A DNA stretch of 64,000 bases from Vasconcelosia minhoensis LEGE 07310. Its GTDB lineage: Bacteria > Cyanobacteriota > Cyanobacteriia > Phormidesmidales > Phormidesmidaceae. This document shows, piece by piece, positions 26,500-39,814 of the stretch. The position numbers and the translations under genes are program-made. The notes beneath the pieces are model-generated. The model was not told the DNA's origin and did not search any database. It worked only from the letters and a program-made list of their open reading frames with translations. The stretch lies in contig NZ_JADEXG010000017.1 of the NCBI RefSeq assembly GCF_015207255.1, forward strand, positions 1 to 64,000, given 5' to 3'. Each line of letters starts with the position of its first letter. Positions within the stretch are counted from its first letter, which is position 1.

Positions 26500-28017
26500 C
26501 TAAGCCGCAGCCATCATCGACTGCTTGGTTTCCTTGATCGCCGCTTCCAGCAGCTCCTTCGCCGGGTCGGTCAGCACCTTTTCGGACTGAATGATCTTGA
26601 CGTATTCCTGCTTGCTGGTATTGATATAGCCACAGAGCTCGGTGACGAACTTAGCGACCTTATCCACCGGGATATCGTCCAGGAAGCCGTTAATACCGGC
26701 GTAGATAATCGCCACCTGCTCCGGCAGAGAGCGCGGCGAGAACTGGGGCTGCTTGAGAATTTCGCGCAGCCGCTCCCCCCGGGCCAGCTGGGCTTGGGTG
26801 GCCGGGTCGAGGTCGGAGGCAAACTGGGCAAAGGCCTGGAGCTCGTCGAACTGGGCCAGCTCCAGCTTTACCTTACCAGCGACTTTCTTAATTGCCTTGG
26901 TCTGGGCAGCCGAGCCCACCCGCGAGACCGAAATACCCGCGTTGATCGCCGGGCGCAGACCGGAGTTAAACAGGTCAGACGATAGGAAGATCTGGCCGTC
27001 GGTAATCGAAATCACGTTGGTCGGGATGTAGGCCGAAACGTCTCCCGCCTGGGTTTCGATGATCGGTAGAGCGGTCATACTGCCCTCGCCCAGCTCTTCG
27101 CTCAGCTTAGCCGCCCGCTCTAGCAGGCGAGAGTGTAGGTAGAACACGTCGCCGGGGTAGGCTTCGCGACCGGGCGGACGCCGCAGCAGTAGGGAAACCT
27201 GCCGGTAGGCCTGGGCCTGCTTGGTCAGGTCGTCGTAGATTACCAATGTATGCTTGCCCTTATACATGAAGTATTCGGCCAGGGCGGCCCCGGTATAGGG
27301 GGCTAGATACTGAAGCGGGGCCGGGTCGTTGGCGTTGGCCGCGACCACAATGGTGTACTCCATCGCGCCGCGCTCTTCTAGCACCGAGACGACCTGGGCC
27401 ACCGAAGAGGCTTTCTGACCGATAGCGACGTAGACGCAGATCACGTCCTCGGATTTCTGGTTGAGGATGGTGTCGATCGCGATCGCGGTTTTCCCCGTCT
27501 GCCGGTCGCCGATAATCAGCTCGCGCTGGCCACGACCGATGGGAATCATCGCATCAATCGCGGTAATGCCGGTTTGCAGCGGTTCATAGACCGACTTGCG
27601 CTCAATAATGCCGGGCGCACCCGACTCGATCAGGCGAGTTTCAGACGTTTCGATATCGCCTTTGCCATCGAGGGGGCGAGCCAGCGAATCAACCACCCGG
27701 CCGAGCATGGCTTCTCCCACCGGGATAGAGGCAATCTTGCCGGTTGATTTGACCGAGCTGCCTTCCTGAATGGCTCGCCCGGTGCCCATTAGCACGGCCC
27801 CGACGTTGTCCTCTTCTAGGTTCAGGGCAATGCCCGCCGTACCATCTTCAAACTCCAGCAGCTCACCTGCCATCGTACTGTCAAGGCCATAAATTCGGGC
27901 AATCCCGTCGCCCACCTGGAGCACGGTCCCAACGTTGGTGGCCTTGACCTCCTGGTCATACTGCTCAATCTGCTGTCGAATAATGCTGCTAATTTCGTCA
28001 GGTCTGATGCTTACCAT
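26500..28017 (-). CDS. atpA: ATP synthase alpha subunit
   Basis: Alpha is the non-catalytic nucleotide-binding subunit of the F1 hexamer. The 505-residue protein has the Walker A GDRQTGKT at 170-177, the [16 protein letters not shown] block, and the arginine-finger region [17 protein letters not shown]. Length and termini are standard. It lies between atpH (68-base gap) and atpG (68-base gap). The beta and epsilon genes are elsewhere in cyanobacteria, and they are not in this window. Confidence 0.99.
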   Translation of the reverse strand: MVSIRPDEISSIIRQQIEQYDQEVKATNVGTVLQVGDGIARIYGLDSTMAGELLEFEDGTAGIALNLEEDNVGAVLMGTGRAIQEGSSVKSTGKIASIPVGEAMLGRVVDSLARPLDGKGDIETSETRLIESGAPGIIERKSVYEPLQTGITAIDAMIPIGRGQRELIIGDRQTGKTAIAIDTILNQKSEDVICVYVAIGQKASSVAQVVSVLEERGAMEYTIVVAANANDPAPLQYLAPYTGAALAEYFMYKGKHTLVIYDDLTKQAQAYRQVSLLLRRPPGREAYPGDVFYLHSRLLERAAKLSEELGEGSMTALPIIETQAGDVSAYIPTNVISITDGQIFLSSDLFNSGLRPAINAGISVSRVGSAAQTKAIKKVAGKVKLELAQFDELQAFAQFASDLDPATQAQLARGERLREILKQPQFSPRSLPEQVAIIYAGINGFLDDIPVDKVAKFVTELCGYINTSKQEYVKIIQSEKVLTDPAKELLEAAIKETKQSMMAAA

Positions 28018-28085
28018 AGGAGTCGCTCTACTAACACCGATACAAACTACAAGTTGTGAAAATCCATGAGACTTTTGGGGCCAGA

Positions 28086-28646
28086 TTAGCGGGCCGTAGC
28101 GCTTAGCTGAACGCCAATTCGCCGCAGCTGACCGCGTAGGCTGGCGTCGATCACCTGAGAACCCACTTGAATAATTACGCCGCCCAGCAGGTCTGGGTCA
28201 ATCCGGGTCTCTAACTCTACCTGCTGAGCCGAGGTTAAAGACTTGACCTTGCGGCGGATCGTCTCTCGCTGCTGCTCAGTCAGCTCTACCGCTGAAGTAA
28301 TCTCTGCCAGTACGGTCTGATTGAGCTCCCGCACCAGGGCTTGAAACTGCTTCAGAATTGGCGTTAGCAGAGAAATCCGGCCCCGGTCTACCAGCAGCAG
28401 CAGAAAGTTTTTGAGGTTCGGGTTCGGGTTTTCTCCCAGCACCTGCTGCAAGACGCCCTTTTTCGTTTCGCCCTCAATCAGAGGATTGCCCAAAAAGGCT
28501 GAAAGCTCATCCGACTGCTTGAGCAGTTCCAGCAGCTCAGCGGTGCTCTGGGCCACCGGCTCAACACTGCCATTTGACTGGGCCAGAGACAGCAGCGCCT
28601 GGGCATAGGGTTCGGCAATTTCTGACGTAACAATGCTGGTACTCAT
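28086..28646 (-). CDS. atpH: ATP synthase delta subunit
   Basis: Delta (OSCP) ties the b/b' stator stalk to the top of F1. The 186-residue protein has the family start [15 protein letters not shown], the mid region [20 protein letters not shown] and the C-terminal signature [20 protein letters not shown]. Its start ATG shares one base with the stop of atpF (TAATG), so translation is coupled. In plastid-style nomenclature this gene is atpD. Confidence 0.98.
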   Translation of the reverse strand: MSTSIVTSEIAEPYAQALLSLAQSNGSVEPVAQSTAELLELLKQSDELSAFLGNPLIEGETKKGVLQQVLGENPNPNLKNFLLLLVDRGRISLLTPILKQFQALVRELNQTVLAEITSAVELTEQQRETIRRKVKSLTSAQQVELETRIDPDLLGGVIIQVGSQVIDASLRGQLRRIGVQLSATAR

Positions 28647-29197
28647 TAACGGTCTCCAATTAGGGCAATGCTCTGGTCAATCAGCTTATTCTGGATTTCG
28701 TCATTGAGGACGTCAGAGAGGCGGGTCTCAACTCGCTCCATCGCCATCGCCGATACCCGCTGCCGCAGCTCTCGCATCACCCGGTCTTCCTGAGAAGACA
28801 TATCCTGCTGAGCCGCCGCCTTCATCCGCTCGACGTCTTTCGCCGCCTGCTGCAAAATCGCTTCCCGGGCGGACTTGGCGTTGGTCTCAGCCTCAGCCCG
28901 AATCTGCTTGGCCTGATTTTGGGCCTGCTGGAGCTTCTGCTGTTGCTCTGCCAGCGAGGCGGACGCTTTCTTTTGCCGAGCCTCAGCCTCTTTGATGGCA
29001 GCCTCAATTTCAGCTCGCCGCTCAGCCAGCTTTTTACCTAAGAAGCCGCGCCCAAAGTAAATAAGGACACCAATGACGATGATTAAATTGACTAGGTTGG
29101 ACTCGAGCAGGTCGAAGCTAAGCCCAAATCCTTCAGACTCTGAAGCTAATTCTGGAGCGACCTCTGAGGCCAATAGCGCAAACGCTTCTATAAACAC
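28646..29197 (-). CDS. atpF: ATP synthase b subunit
   Basis: The b subunit forms one half of the peripheral stalk. The 183-residue protein has an N-terminal membrane helix ([19 protein letters not shown], about 35-53) and a long charged coiled coil rich in Ala, Gln and Glu ([20 protein letters not shown]), ending IALIGDR. It is about 25 residues longer than a non-photosynthetic b, as usual for cyanobacteria. It follows atpF2 in the operon. Confidence 0.97.
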   Translation of the reverse strand: MFIEAFALLASEVAPELASESEGFGLSFDLLESNLVNLIIVIGVLIYFGRGFLGKKLAERRAEIEAAIKEAEARQKKASASLAEQQQKLQQAQNQAKQIRAEAETNAKSAREAILQQAAKDVERMKAAAQQDMSSQEDRVMRELRQRVSAMAMERVETRLSDVLNDEIQNKLIDQSIALIGDR

Positions 29198-29284
29198 TTG
29201 TGAATACCTATACTGGCTGTACCTTGAGGCATGGCTAAGCCAACTTCCTCCGTAAACATGGGCTAGACAAGCTATTGGGCGCGG

Positions 29285-29776
29285 CTAGACCGCAGCGCCC
29301 AATAGCTTGTCTAGAATCTGCTGACTTAGCTGCTCTACCTGCTGCTCTAGCTGGCTCAGAGCTGCTTGCTTTTCTTCATCCAGCTGCTTTTGCGTTGCTT
29401 CGCGTTGGGCCTGGGCTTCCTGCTGGGCTTCCGAGATGCTCTGGGCCGCTTGCTTCTGAGCCTCGGCCTGGGCGTCTTCGACCACGCTGCGAGCCTGACG
29501 GCGCGTATCCGCTAGGGATTGCTCATATTCTTGGGCTAGCCGCTCTGCCTTCGCCAGTCGCTCTTGAGCATTGGCCCGGGTCGAGCGAACATAGGCGTCC
29601 CGATCGTCAATGGCCTGCCCTAAGGGCTTGTAAAATATCGCGTTGAGTAGCGCCGCTAGGATTAAAAACTGAATGGCCATTAGGGGCAGGGTTGCATCCA
29701 GGTCAAACAGACCGCCTCCTTCCTCTGCTGCCGTCTCAATCGCAAATAATATCAACCCGTTCAAACCGTTCAACAT
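29285..29776 (-). CDS. atpF2: ATP synthase b' subunit
   Basis: Photosynthetic bacteria build the stator from a b/b' heterodimer, and b' arose by duplication of atpF. The 163-residue protein has a short N-terminus ([20 protein letters not shown]), a single membrane helix (about 24-50) and a coiled coil ([20 protein letters not shown]). The gene is also called atpG in older cyanobacterial literature. It is 87 bases upstream of atpF. Confidence 0.96.
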   Translation of the reverse strand: MLNGLNGLILFAIETAAEEGGGLFDLDATLPLMAIQFLILAALLNAIFYKPLGQAIDDRDAYVRSTRANAQERLAKAERLAQEYEQSLADTRRQARSVVEDAQAEAQKQAAQSISEAQQEAQAQREATQKQLDEEKQAALSQLEQQVEQLSQQILDKLLGAAV

Positions 29777-29835
29777 GTCCTACTTCCTCAGGCTCGCTGC
29801 GCTCTCGCAGCGAGATTGTTCTGCTTGTGATTCAA

Positions 29836-29896
29836 CCCAGTTTTTAAGGGCCCAGTTTTTAAGGGCCCAGTTTTTAAGGGGCCAGTTTTTAAGGGG
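29836..29896 (-). repeat. 15-bp tandem repeat (four copies) inside the atp operon
   Basis: The unit cccagtttttaaggg is repeated at 29836-29850, 29851-29865 and 29866-29880, with a fourth, slightly changed copy (gccagtttttaagggg) at 29881-29896. It lies in the 170-bp gap between atpE and atpF2. Each unit has ccc/ggg ends, so adjacent units can pair in the mRNA. Confidence 0.92.
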
Positions 29897-29946
29897 CTTC
29901 ACTGGCAGATGCCGCGGGGAATCACCAGCAAAGCCCAAGATTCAAA

Positions 29947-30228
<282 letters not shown>

Positions 30229-30332
30229 TTAAGCGTTAGACGCTTTTGATTGCGAGGTTGACTCGCCTCACCACAGTCGGATATTGACCGGAGTCAAATC
30301 CTCTCTGGATGGAAACCGATCGGGCGATCGGG

Positions 30333-31082
30333 TCATCCATGCTCTTCTGCACCATGCCCTTCCATCGCTTCGCCGATGTAGGCCGCCGCCAGGGTCGCGA
30401 AAATCAGCGCCTGAATGGCGCTGGTAAACAGACCCAGAATCATCACCGGCAGCGGCACAAACAGCGGCACTAGCAGCACGAGTACTGCCACCACCAGCTC
30501 ATCCGCCAGAATGTTGCCAAACAGACGAAAGCTGAGGGAAAGCGGCTTGGTGAAATCTTCTAAAATGTTGATCGGCAGTAGAATCGGCGTGGGCTCGATA
30601 TATTTGGCGAAATAGCCCAGGCCGCGCTTGCGGAAACCGGCATAAAAGTAGGCGAGCGAGGTTAGCAGGGCCAGGGCGACAGTGGTGTTAATGTCGTTAG
30701 TTGGCGCGGCCAGCTCGCTGCCGGGGATGTGAATCAGCTTCCAGGGCACCAGTGCCCCCGACCAGTTAGATACAAATATAAACAGGAACAGCGTCCCGAC
30801 GAAAGGCACCCAGGGGCGATATTCCTTTTCCCCAATCTGGTTTTTGGCCAGGTCCCGAATGAACTCCAGCGCATATTCCATCAGGTTCTGCAAGCCGGAA
30901 GGAATTCGCTCTACTTTGCGGGTCGCTAGAAAGGCAACGCCAATCAGCAGGGAGGCGACAAACCAGGAGGTTAAAAATACCTGCCCATGGACTTTGAGGC
31001 CGCCGATATGCCAGTAGTAATGCTTTCCGACTTCGAGCTCGGCCAGCGGCATAAAAATCAAATTGTGCAGACTGTTTAGCAT
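30333..31082 (-). CDS. atpB: ATP synthase a subunit
   Basis: Subunit a provides the proton half-channels beside the c ring. The ATG at 31082 ([20 protein letters not shown]) gives 249 residues, the usual size; the open frame extends to 31133 without support. The conserved helix with the essential Arg is [21 protein letters not shown]-terminal [20 protein letters not shown] is typical. A 140-bp gap separates it from atpE. It is named atpI in plastids. Confidence 0.97.
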   Translation of the reverse strand: MLNSLHNLIFMPLAELEVGKHYYWHIGGLKVHGQVFLTSWFVASLLIGVAFLATRKVERIPSGLQNLMEYALEFIRDLAKNQIGEKEYRPWVPFVGTLFLFIFVSNWSGALVPWKLIHIPGSELAAPTNDINTTVALALLTSLAYFYAGFRKRGLGYFAKYIEPTPILLPINILEDFTKPLSLSFRLFGNILADELVVAVLVLLVPLFVPLPVMILGLFTSAIQALIFATLAAAYIGEAMEGHGAEEHG

Positions 31083-31189
31083 CTCCGTTCCGTTCTGGGG
31101 GTGAGTTCTGATCGCTTCTGCCTGGAGGCGCATTGAAGAAGCGCATTAAAAAAGGCGGATAACCCTGCGGTTCCACCCTTGCCTGGGCC

Positions 31190-31627
31190 TTACTCGGGCA
31201 AAGCAGCCGTCCAAATCGTATAGCCAATTAGAGCAGCCTTGTAGGTCAAAAATCCCAAGAAGACGGGAAGCACTTCCAGCTGCTGCCACTGGGTTGACAA
31301 GACGATAAGGCCGATGACGATGGCCAGCCTACCGCTGCTCAGCTGACTCTGCTGACGCCCCATCTCAGCCACTTTCTTTGCCAACATTCTTAAGTAAACC
31401 ACACCAGTGCAGGCCCCAATCAAATAATTCAGGCCGATATGCAGTGAATAGAAATACCAAACGCAGACAAAGATAATGGCGCTAAATAAAACGGTCAGCC
31501 GCAGTAAGTTTTGCTGAAGTCGGTAATAGTCCTGCATCGCTTCCCGGTTGGGCGGCGGCAGCAGGCTAACTGACGCTGAGGACGCAGCCAAGTCTGAATT
31601 TTCGAGTGATTCTGGAGGCGCAGTCAC
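31190..31627 (-). CDS. ATP synthase subunit I (Atp1/AtpI assembly protein)
   Basis: This small membrane protein usually heads bacterial atp operons and assists c-ring assembly or Mg uptake. The 145-residue protein has a Pro/Ser-rich soluble N-terminus and four hydrophobic helices (LTVLFSAIIFVCVWYFYSL, LNYLIGACTGVVYLRMLAK, ALVIGLIVL-type, and LPVFLGFLTYKAALIGYTIW). It is the first gene of the operon; the about 180 bases upstream (31628-31806) should contain the main atp promoter. Confidence 0.9.
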   Translation of the reverse strand: MTAPPESLENSDLAASSASVSLLPPPNREAMQDYYRLQQNLLRLTVLFSAIIFVCVWYFYSLHIGLNYLIGACTGVVYLRMLAKKVAEMGRQQSQLSSGRLAIVIGLIVLSTQWQQLEVLPVFLGFLTYKAALIGYTIWTAALPE

Positions 31628-31806
31628 AGCGATCGCGATTTACAGCTATAAGGGCTAAAGCATTCTCTAGCAGCCCGAGACATCGGTCTAAAGCACGATT
31701 AAGCCTTTGCATAGGGACCGTGTTAGACCTTGCTGATTGTACCATGGCAACAATACTTAATCATCCGGAATGCGCATCTAAATTCTGTGTGTCATTCATC
31801 TGTGCG

Positions 31807-33033
31807 TCATTGAGGGCGGGCCAAGTCGGCGGCCGGATTCAGTAAAATGAGCTGCCGGTTTTGGAGCGATCGCACTCCCGCCAGGTCTAGCCCGCACTGG
31901 GGCAGCAGCTCAGCTACGGTTTGGTCAACGGCGCGATCGCAGCTCTGCATAAAGGCAAACTCGGCGTCGCTCAGCGTCACAATCTGATAGTCATAGTTAA
32001 ACAGGCTGCGACTGGGCCAGCCCTCCAGGCAGGGGTGGCGCTCGGGCCGCGCCTGTCCTAGGACATCGTCGTCGGTCCAGTCCCAGTGGCGTAAGGGCGG
32101 ACGGGCCAGAAAAAACTCGTAATGGGTGATTTCAGGATCGAGCAGCTCGGTCAGCCGGTAGCGATCGCGCTCTGACAGCTGGCTGGCCCGCTGCATCAGG
32201 TTGGGATTGCTACCCAGCAGCCGGCTCAGGTCCCAGTACTGGGGATTGGAAAAGCCGATGAAGCTCAGCCCCGAAGCGTCAATCAGCTCGAACAGGGTTT
32301 CGATCGAATAGTCAATTTCCTGCGGATGCACGTACATATCGGCGAAGCACTCGTCCCGCTGATTTTCCAGCGACCAGCGCGACTGCTCCCGCTGCCGCAG
32401 CCGATTGGTCTCGGGCAGCGCCGCAAACACCTGCCGCCCGACCTGGACGCCGTCCCGATAGTCGCCTCGCTGCTCCCCTTGCAGCAGGCCGATTGCCTGC
32501 TGCATCAGCCGAATTTCCCAGCGGCCCAGGTCGGCATAGACAAAGATATGCATTAGCCCGCCCGGCGCCAGCTTGGGGGCCAGGGCCTGGATCCCCCGCA
32601 CTGGGTCGGGCAGGTGGTGCAGCACGCCGACGCAGTTAATCAGGTCAAACTCGCCGGGAATCTGCTCGACATCGTAGAGGCTGAGATGGTGAAAGGTCAC
32701 CCGGTCCGCGCCGGAGCGACGGCAGCGCTCCTCTGCCACCGCGATCGCGCCTGCACTCAGATCGACGCCGACGACTTCAGCCTGGGGGTTGAGATGCACC
32801 AAATACTCAGTGCCAACGCCCGTCCCACAGCCCGCGTCTAAAATTCTGACCCGATCCTGAGCGGGCTTGCGACCGGCACAAAAGCCGTAGGCAGCCTGCC
32901 AGTGCCAGCGCCAGTTGTACCCAGGCGGCGCTTTATCCAGCAGCGGCTCCGGCGGAAAGGGATAGGTGTCATAGAGGCGGGCGACGGCCTGACTGATGTT
33001 GCCAGCCCCGGCATTGGCGAAATTAGCGGACAA
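31807..33033 (-). CDS. Class I SAM-dependent methyltransferase
   Basis: The 408-residue protein has a methyltransferase domain at about 60-200, with motif I ILDAGCGTGVGTEYL, then VVGVDLSAGAIAVAEERC and FDLINCVGVLHHLPDPVRG. A long C-terminal region of about 200 residues is specific to a cyanobacterial family (for example YVHPQEIDYSIETLFELIDA). The start is set at the TTG at 33033 because AGGGAGG lies 5 bases upstream; the frame stays open to 33069. The substrate is unknown. Confidence 0.85.
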   Translation of the reverse strand: MSANFANAGAGNISQAVARLYDTYPFPPEPLLDKAPPGYNWRWHWQAAYGFCAGRKPAQDRVRILDAGCGTGVGTEYLVHLNPQAEVVGVDLSAGAIAVAEERCRRSGADRVTFHHLSLYDVEQIPGEFDLINCVGVLHHLPDPVRGIQALAPKLAPGGLMHIFVYADLGRWEIRLMQQAIGLLQGEQRGDYRDGVQVGRQVFAALPETNRLRQREQSRWSLENQRDECFADMYVHPQEIDYSIETLFELIDASGLSFIGFSNPQYWDLSRLLGSNPNLMQRASQLSERDRYRLTELLDPEITHYEFFLARPPLRHWDWTDDDVLGQARPERHPCLEGWPSRSLFNYDYQIVTLSDAEFAFMQSCDRAVDQTVAELLPQCGLDLAGVRSLQNRQLILLNPAADLARPQ

Positions 33034-36191
<3,158 letters not shown>

Positions 36192-36583
36192 ATACCGATA
36201 TAAATACCGATTGCCCCCAAATAGCCGGCTGAGGTTTCTGAAACGACTACGGAAATCTTGGCTGGCTTTAGCCTGCAGCTCAAAATGGAAAAACTGAGGG
36301 CGGCATTAAGAAATGTTTCACAGTCCCTAAGAAGGTTATCGAAATGCCGGAAAATAGCTACTGAAGCTAGCTGAGCCTGAAAATTAGGCACACCCAGATT
36401 AGTTTTTGAACCTGCCTTGAGGGGTTAGGTCGGCTGACCGGTTGGAATCCATTCCTAAGGCTGCGGACTCAGGCCCAAGCTAGAGATCCAAAAAGACTGC
36501 TTTTTAGGGTCAGGCGGGGCTCAGCGCTTTGAAGGGAACGCCAGTTACACTCATCTGGTTATATCTTTTGGAGGAATCCATTC
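36192..36583 (+). promoter_or_regulatory. apcE-apcA intergenic region
   Basis: The 392 non-coding bases between apcE and apcA should contain a second, apcA-specific promoter, since apcA and apcB transcripts are usually far more abundant than apcE. A strong ttggagga ribosome-binding site precedes the apcA start. No supported ORF is present. Confidence 0.5.
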
Positions 36584-37069
36584 ATGAGTATTGTCACGAA
36601 ATCAATCGTGAATGCTGATGCTGAGGCACGCTACCTCAGCCCCGGCGAGTTAGACCGCATTAAGGGTTTTGTGACTTCGGGTGAGCGCCGTCTGCGCATT
36701 GCCCAGGTCCTAACCGAATCACGCGAGCGGATCGTCAAACAGGCTGGCGACCAGCTGTTTCAAAAGCGCCCCGACGTCGTTTCTCCCGGTGGCAATGCCT
36801 ACGGCGAAGAAATGACAGCAACCTGCCTACGCGACATGGACTACTATCTGCGTCTGATCACCTATGGTGTCGTCGCTGGGGATGTCACCCCCATTGAAGA
36901 AATTGGTCTGGTCGGCGTTCGGGAAATGTACAACTCCTTGGGTACGCCGATTCCGGCTGTGGCTGAGGCGGTTCGCTGCATGAAGGGCGTCGCCGGTTCG
37001 ATGATGTCTGGCGAAGACGCAGCAGAAGCAGCTGCTTACTTTGACTATGTCGTCGGGGCAATGCAGTAA
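36584..37069 (+). CDS. apcA: Allophycocyanin alpha subunit
   Basis: The alpha subunit of the allophycocyanin trimer binds phycocyanobilin and forms the core cylinders. The 161-residue protein is the standard length, with chromophore Cys81 in [16 protein letters not shown] and the ending [10 protein letters not shown]. It has a strong Shine-Dalgarno and lies 59 bases upstream of apcB. Confidence 0.99.
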   Translation: MSIVTKSIVNADAEARYLSPGELDRIKGFVTSGERRLRIAQVLTESRERIVKQAGDQLFQKRPDVVSPGGNAYGEEMTATCLRDMDYYLRLITYGVVAGDVTPIEEIGLVGVREMYNSLGTPIPAVAEAVRCMKGVAGSMMSGEDAAEAAAYFDYVVGAMQ

Positions 37070-37128
37070 TTCTGCGGCTCGCCACTGACCCTACTCGTTT
37101 AGAGTCCATTTTTAAGGAAGCTTAAATC

Positions 37129-37614
37129 ATGCAAGACGCAATTACCTCTGTTATCAATTCTTCGGACGTTCAGGGCAAGTACCTGGATCAGTCTTCGATG
37201 GATAAGCTCAAGGCTTATTTCCAAACCGGTGAGCTGCGCGTTCGGGCAGCAACTACCATCAGCGCCAACGCTGCTGAGATCGTCAAAGAAGCGGTTGCGA
37301 AGTCGCTGCTGTACTCTGACATCACCCGCCCCGGGGGTAACATGTACACGACCCGGCGCTATGCAGCCTGCATTCGCGACCTCGACTACTATCTACGCTA
37401 TTCGACCTATGCCATGCTGGCAGGCGATCCTTCCATCCTCGATGAGCGCGTGCTCAACGGTCTGAAGGAAACCTACAACTCTTTGGGTGTACCCATCGGA
37501 GCGACCGTGCAGGCGATTCAAGCGATGAAAGAAGTCACCGCTAGTCTGGTTGGCGCTGACGCTGGTAAGGAAATGGGCGTGTATTTCGACTACATCAGCT
37601 CTGGTATCAGCTAG
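37129..37614 (+). CDS. apcB: Allophycocyanin beta subunit
   Basis: The beta subunit pairs with ApcA. The 161-residue protein has chromophore Cys81 ([16 protein letters not shown]) and Asn71 in RPGGNMYTT, the residue that is gamma-methylated in the family and tunes energy transfer. A clear aaggaag precedes the ATG. Confidence 0.99.
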   Translation: MQDAITSVINSSDVQGKYLDQSSMDKLKAYFQTGELRVRAATTISANAAEIVKEAVAKSLLYSDITRPGGNMYTTRRYAACIRDLDYYLRYSTYAMLAGDPSILDERVLNGLKETYNSLGVPIGATVQAIQAMKEVTASLVGADAGKEMGVYFDYISSGIS

Positions 37615-37859
37615 GCTGAGCCGCTTTGTTGAAGCTTGTTTCGGCCAGAGAGTCTGCCCTTCGTGGCTGGTTTAACGGCTTAAAATAATGCTTCACCCCC
37701 TGCGGAAGTCTGGAGTGAGTGTTAGACCGTCATAGGCTTATGGCTGCCTCAGGGCATTCCAAATGGCTTTAACGAGTTAGCATTGGCTCTCAGACTTCCG
37801 ATTTTACAAAACACCTAAGGCAGACAGCTAAAGATTTTACTAGGCAAGGAGAAGCCACC

Positions 37860-38063
37860 ATGCGCATGTTTCGGATTACGGCCTGTGTGCCGAGCCAAAC
37901 TCGGATTCGTACCCAGCGAGAGCTGCAAAACACCTATTACACCAAGCTAGTACCCTACGACAATTGGTTTAGTGAGCAGCAGAGAATTCAAAAAATGGGT
38001 GGCACCATTGTCAAGGTCGAGCTCGCTACTGGCAAGCAAGGCGCTAATGCAGGTCTGGCCTAG
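37860..38063 (+). CDS. apcC: Allophycocyanin core linker Lc (7.8 kDa)
   Basis: ApcC caps allophycocyanin trimers in the core. The 67-residue protein is a single CpcD-type domain: RMFRITACVPSQTRIRTQRE, then YYTKLVPYDNWFSEQQRIQK and GGTIVKVELATGK. A strong aaggaga ribosome-binding site precedes it. The 245-bp gap after apcB probably attenuates transcription, as the linker is needed in far smaller amounts. Confidence 0.98.
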   Translation: MRMFRITACVPSQTRIRTQRELQNTYYTKLVPYDNWFSEQQRIQKMGGTIVKVELATGKQGANAGLA

Positions 38064-38095
38064 CAGTTTTTGAAATACCAGTTCCAGTTTTTGAG

Positions 38096-38121
38096 AAGGG
38101 CAGTCACCAGCTGCCCTTTGT
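38096..38121 (+). terminator. Terminator after apcC
   Basis: An 8-bp stem (aagggcag at 38096-38103, ctgccctt at 38111-38118) with a seven-base loop is followed by a T-rich tail (tgttgt). It closes the allophycocyanin transcription unit. Confidence 0.8.
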
Positions 38122-38325
38122 TGTAGCTGCCAATATAACTAGGCCAGCCCAACTGTTGTGCCTATCCTCCGTCCGTCAGGGCATCACCACTTAGGTTGCG
38201 TCCAATTCTGCCCCTCAAGGTCGTCTAGCTGAGTCAATAATCCCAGATGGCGTTCCTACCGTCATCGATGCGAATTCTTACAACTCTGGCCAGGGTAGCG
38301 ATCAGCTGCGAGCCATTGTGGGTCA

Positions 38326-38517
38326 TTAAAGAAGCCCCACCCAGCTCCAAAAACTCTGTCCGGTAACGGCTTCTATCACTAGCAGTGCTACAAAACCAAC
38401 CATGGCAAATCGACCGTTGAGACGCTCGGTGTAACGTGTCCAGCCAAAGGCTGGACGCGGTCGCTCAGCGCTGTCTGACATAGGTATCGGTGCCGGAGCA
38501 GAGGATTCTACAGGCAT
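38326..38517 (-). CDS. High light-inducible protein (Hlip/Scp, one-helix CAB-like)
   Basis: Hlips bind chlorophyll and carotenoid and quench excess energy during photosystem II assembly or under stress. The 63-residue protein (ATG at 38517; an in-frame TTG at 38526 is less likely) has the diagnostic ERLNGRFAMVGFVALLVIEA motif with the paired Glu/Asn/Arg chlorophyll ligands, in a single membrane helix, and a short C-terminal WSWVGLL. It lies on the opposite strand, just beyond apcC, in a photosynthetic neighbourhood. Confidence 0.93.
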   Translation of the reverse strand: MPVESSAPAPIPMSDSAERPRPAFGWTRYTERLNGRFAMVGFVALLVIEAVTGQSFWSWVGLL

Positions 38518-39339
38518 AATGTCCAATTAAAATTACCGTCCTATTTTAGCGCTGCGGCTTAAATCTAGGAAATGGGTGGACGCAGTCTGATTGGATAATG
38601 GGTAAAAAATCAGCTTTTCATGACGCTACTAGTCTGTTGGGTTCGCCTGTCCTAGTGCATTAGAGTTTACGCATTTGAGCTCGATGCTGTGCTTTTTAAG
38701 GCAATGGGTATTGTGGCAGTGCCTAAAGTTTTGCAGTGCAATTAGGCAAAATCAGCACCTTTTTGAACTGCTGAAACAGCTTGACCTAGAAGGATTAAGC
38801 CAAAAATCATTGTAGAAAACTGAGATGAAAACAGTCGCCAAAATTTGCTTTAGATGGGTCGGTATAAGGTTTTTTTATGATTGACAATATTAATTTTACC
38901 CATGTTATGATTCTGCTTTATTCTCAAGTTTGTCTAGCCTCAGGTGCGCTACCTGCTAAAGACATCAGCTCAGATATAGCGCCATATAGCGTCTAGGAGA
39001 TAAAGGTTTTTCTAGGATCGAGTGGCTGTCACTCAACCATTCTCGGCTAAAACAAGTTCAAGCAATAAAGATAATACCTTAGCTATCCTCAGCCATGTAT
39101 TGGCTGCCGAAGTATCACTAATCACCTCGTCATTCACCTAACCCAATTTTTGTGAGCCGTTGGCTATCGATACTCTGAGTTAATAAAATTAGAGAATGTT
39201 GTCTGTTATAATCAAGCTTTCAAATTAAACTGTCTTTAAAGCGAGTCCCTATTTTCCCTAAATACTGCTGTCTAATATCGTTTAGCCTATTTGCGCTCAA
39301 AGTACTCAATCAGTAAAAATTTCACTTTTTCCCAAACCC
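38518..39339. other. Long AT-rich non-coding stretch upstream of cyAbrB
   Basis: This 822-bp region between the Hlip gene and the cyAbrB gene holds no ORF that I can support. It is far more AT-rich than the rest of the window, with a ttttttatgattgacaat stretch near 38872 and several T or A runs. Candidates are promoters of both flanking genes, a long 5' leader of cyAbrB, or an unannotated small RNA. The sequence alone does not decide. Confidence 0.6.
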
Positions 39340-39735
39340 ATGGCTGAAACTAAGACCTTACCCTTAATTGGCAAGCCTTTACTTCAAAAGGTTAAAGAGC
39401 TTAACCATTTGCCGAAGCGAGAAACTGCGAGGGAATGTGGCTACTTTACCGTCACTAAAGATAATCAGGTTCGCGTCAACCTAACCGACTTCTATGAGGC
39501 GCTGCTAGAAGCTCGCGGCATCCCCATGAGCCCAGAGGGCGCGAAGGATGGTAGAGGACGGGAACCGACCTATCGAGTGAGTGTCCACAAAAACGGGCAA
39601 ATCGTGATCGGCTCAACCTACACCCAGGAAATGGGGCTCAAGCCGGGGGACGAATTTCAAATTAAGCTGGGCTATAAGCATATTCAACTAAAGCAGCTTG
39701 ATGGCTCCGAAAGCGATGAGCTTGAGACCAATTAG
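39340..39735 (+). CDS. cyAbrB-family transcriptional regulator
   Basis: cyAbrB proteins are cyanobacteria-specific, AbrB-like DNA-binding regulators of carbon/nitrogen balance, hydrogenase and other genes. The 131-residue protein has the family start GKPLLQKVKELNHLPKRETA, a central VTKDNQVRVNLTDFYEALLE region and the C-terminal AbrB-like swapped-hairpin domain (VHKNGQIVIGSTYTQEMGLK, then GDEFQIKLGYKHIQL). Which of the two paralogues (cyAbrB1 or cyAbrB2) it is cannot be settled here. It is the only gene after a long non-coding upstream region, so its expression is probably elaborately controlled. Confidence 0.93.
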   Translation: MAETKTLPLIGKPLLQKVKELNHLPKRETARECGYFTVTKDNQVRVNLTDFYEALLEARGIPMSPEGAKDGRGREPTYRVSVHKNGQIVIGSTYTQEMGLKPGDEFQIKLGYKHIQLKQLDGSESDELETN

Positions 39736-39814
39736 TTTCGGCTTATTCCTTGTCTCGAAGTTTTTCAACGGATGTGGCGTAGTCCAGTCCTAGTTCAGAC
39801 CATTTTTTGCTGGC

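Noticed and set aside
38877-38996. 39-codon ORF in the AT-rich region before cyAbrB
   Set aside because: No ribosome-binding site and no clear membrane or folded segment; such short ORFs are expected by chance in 822 bases.
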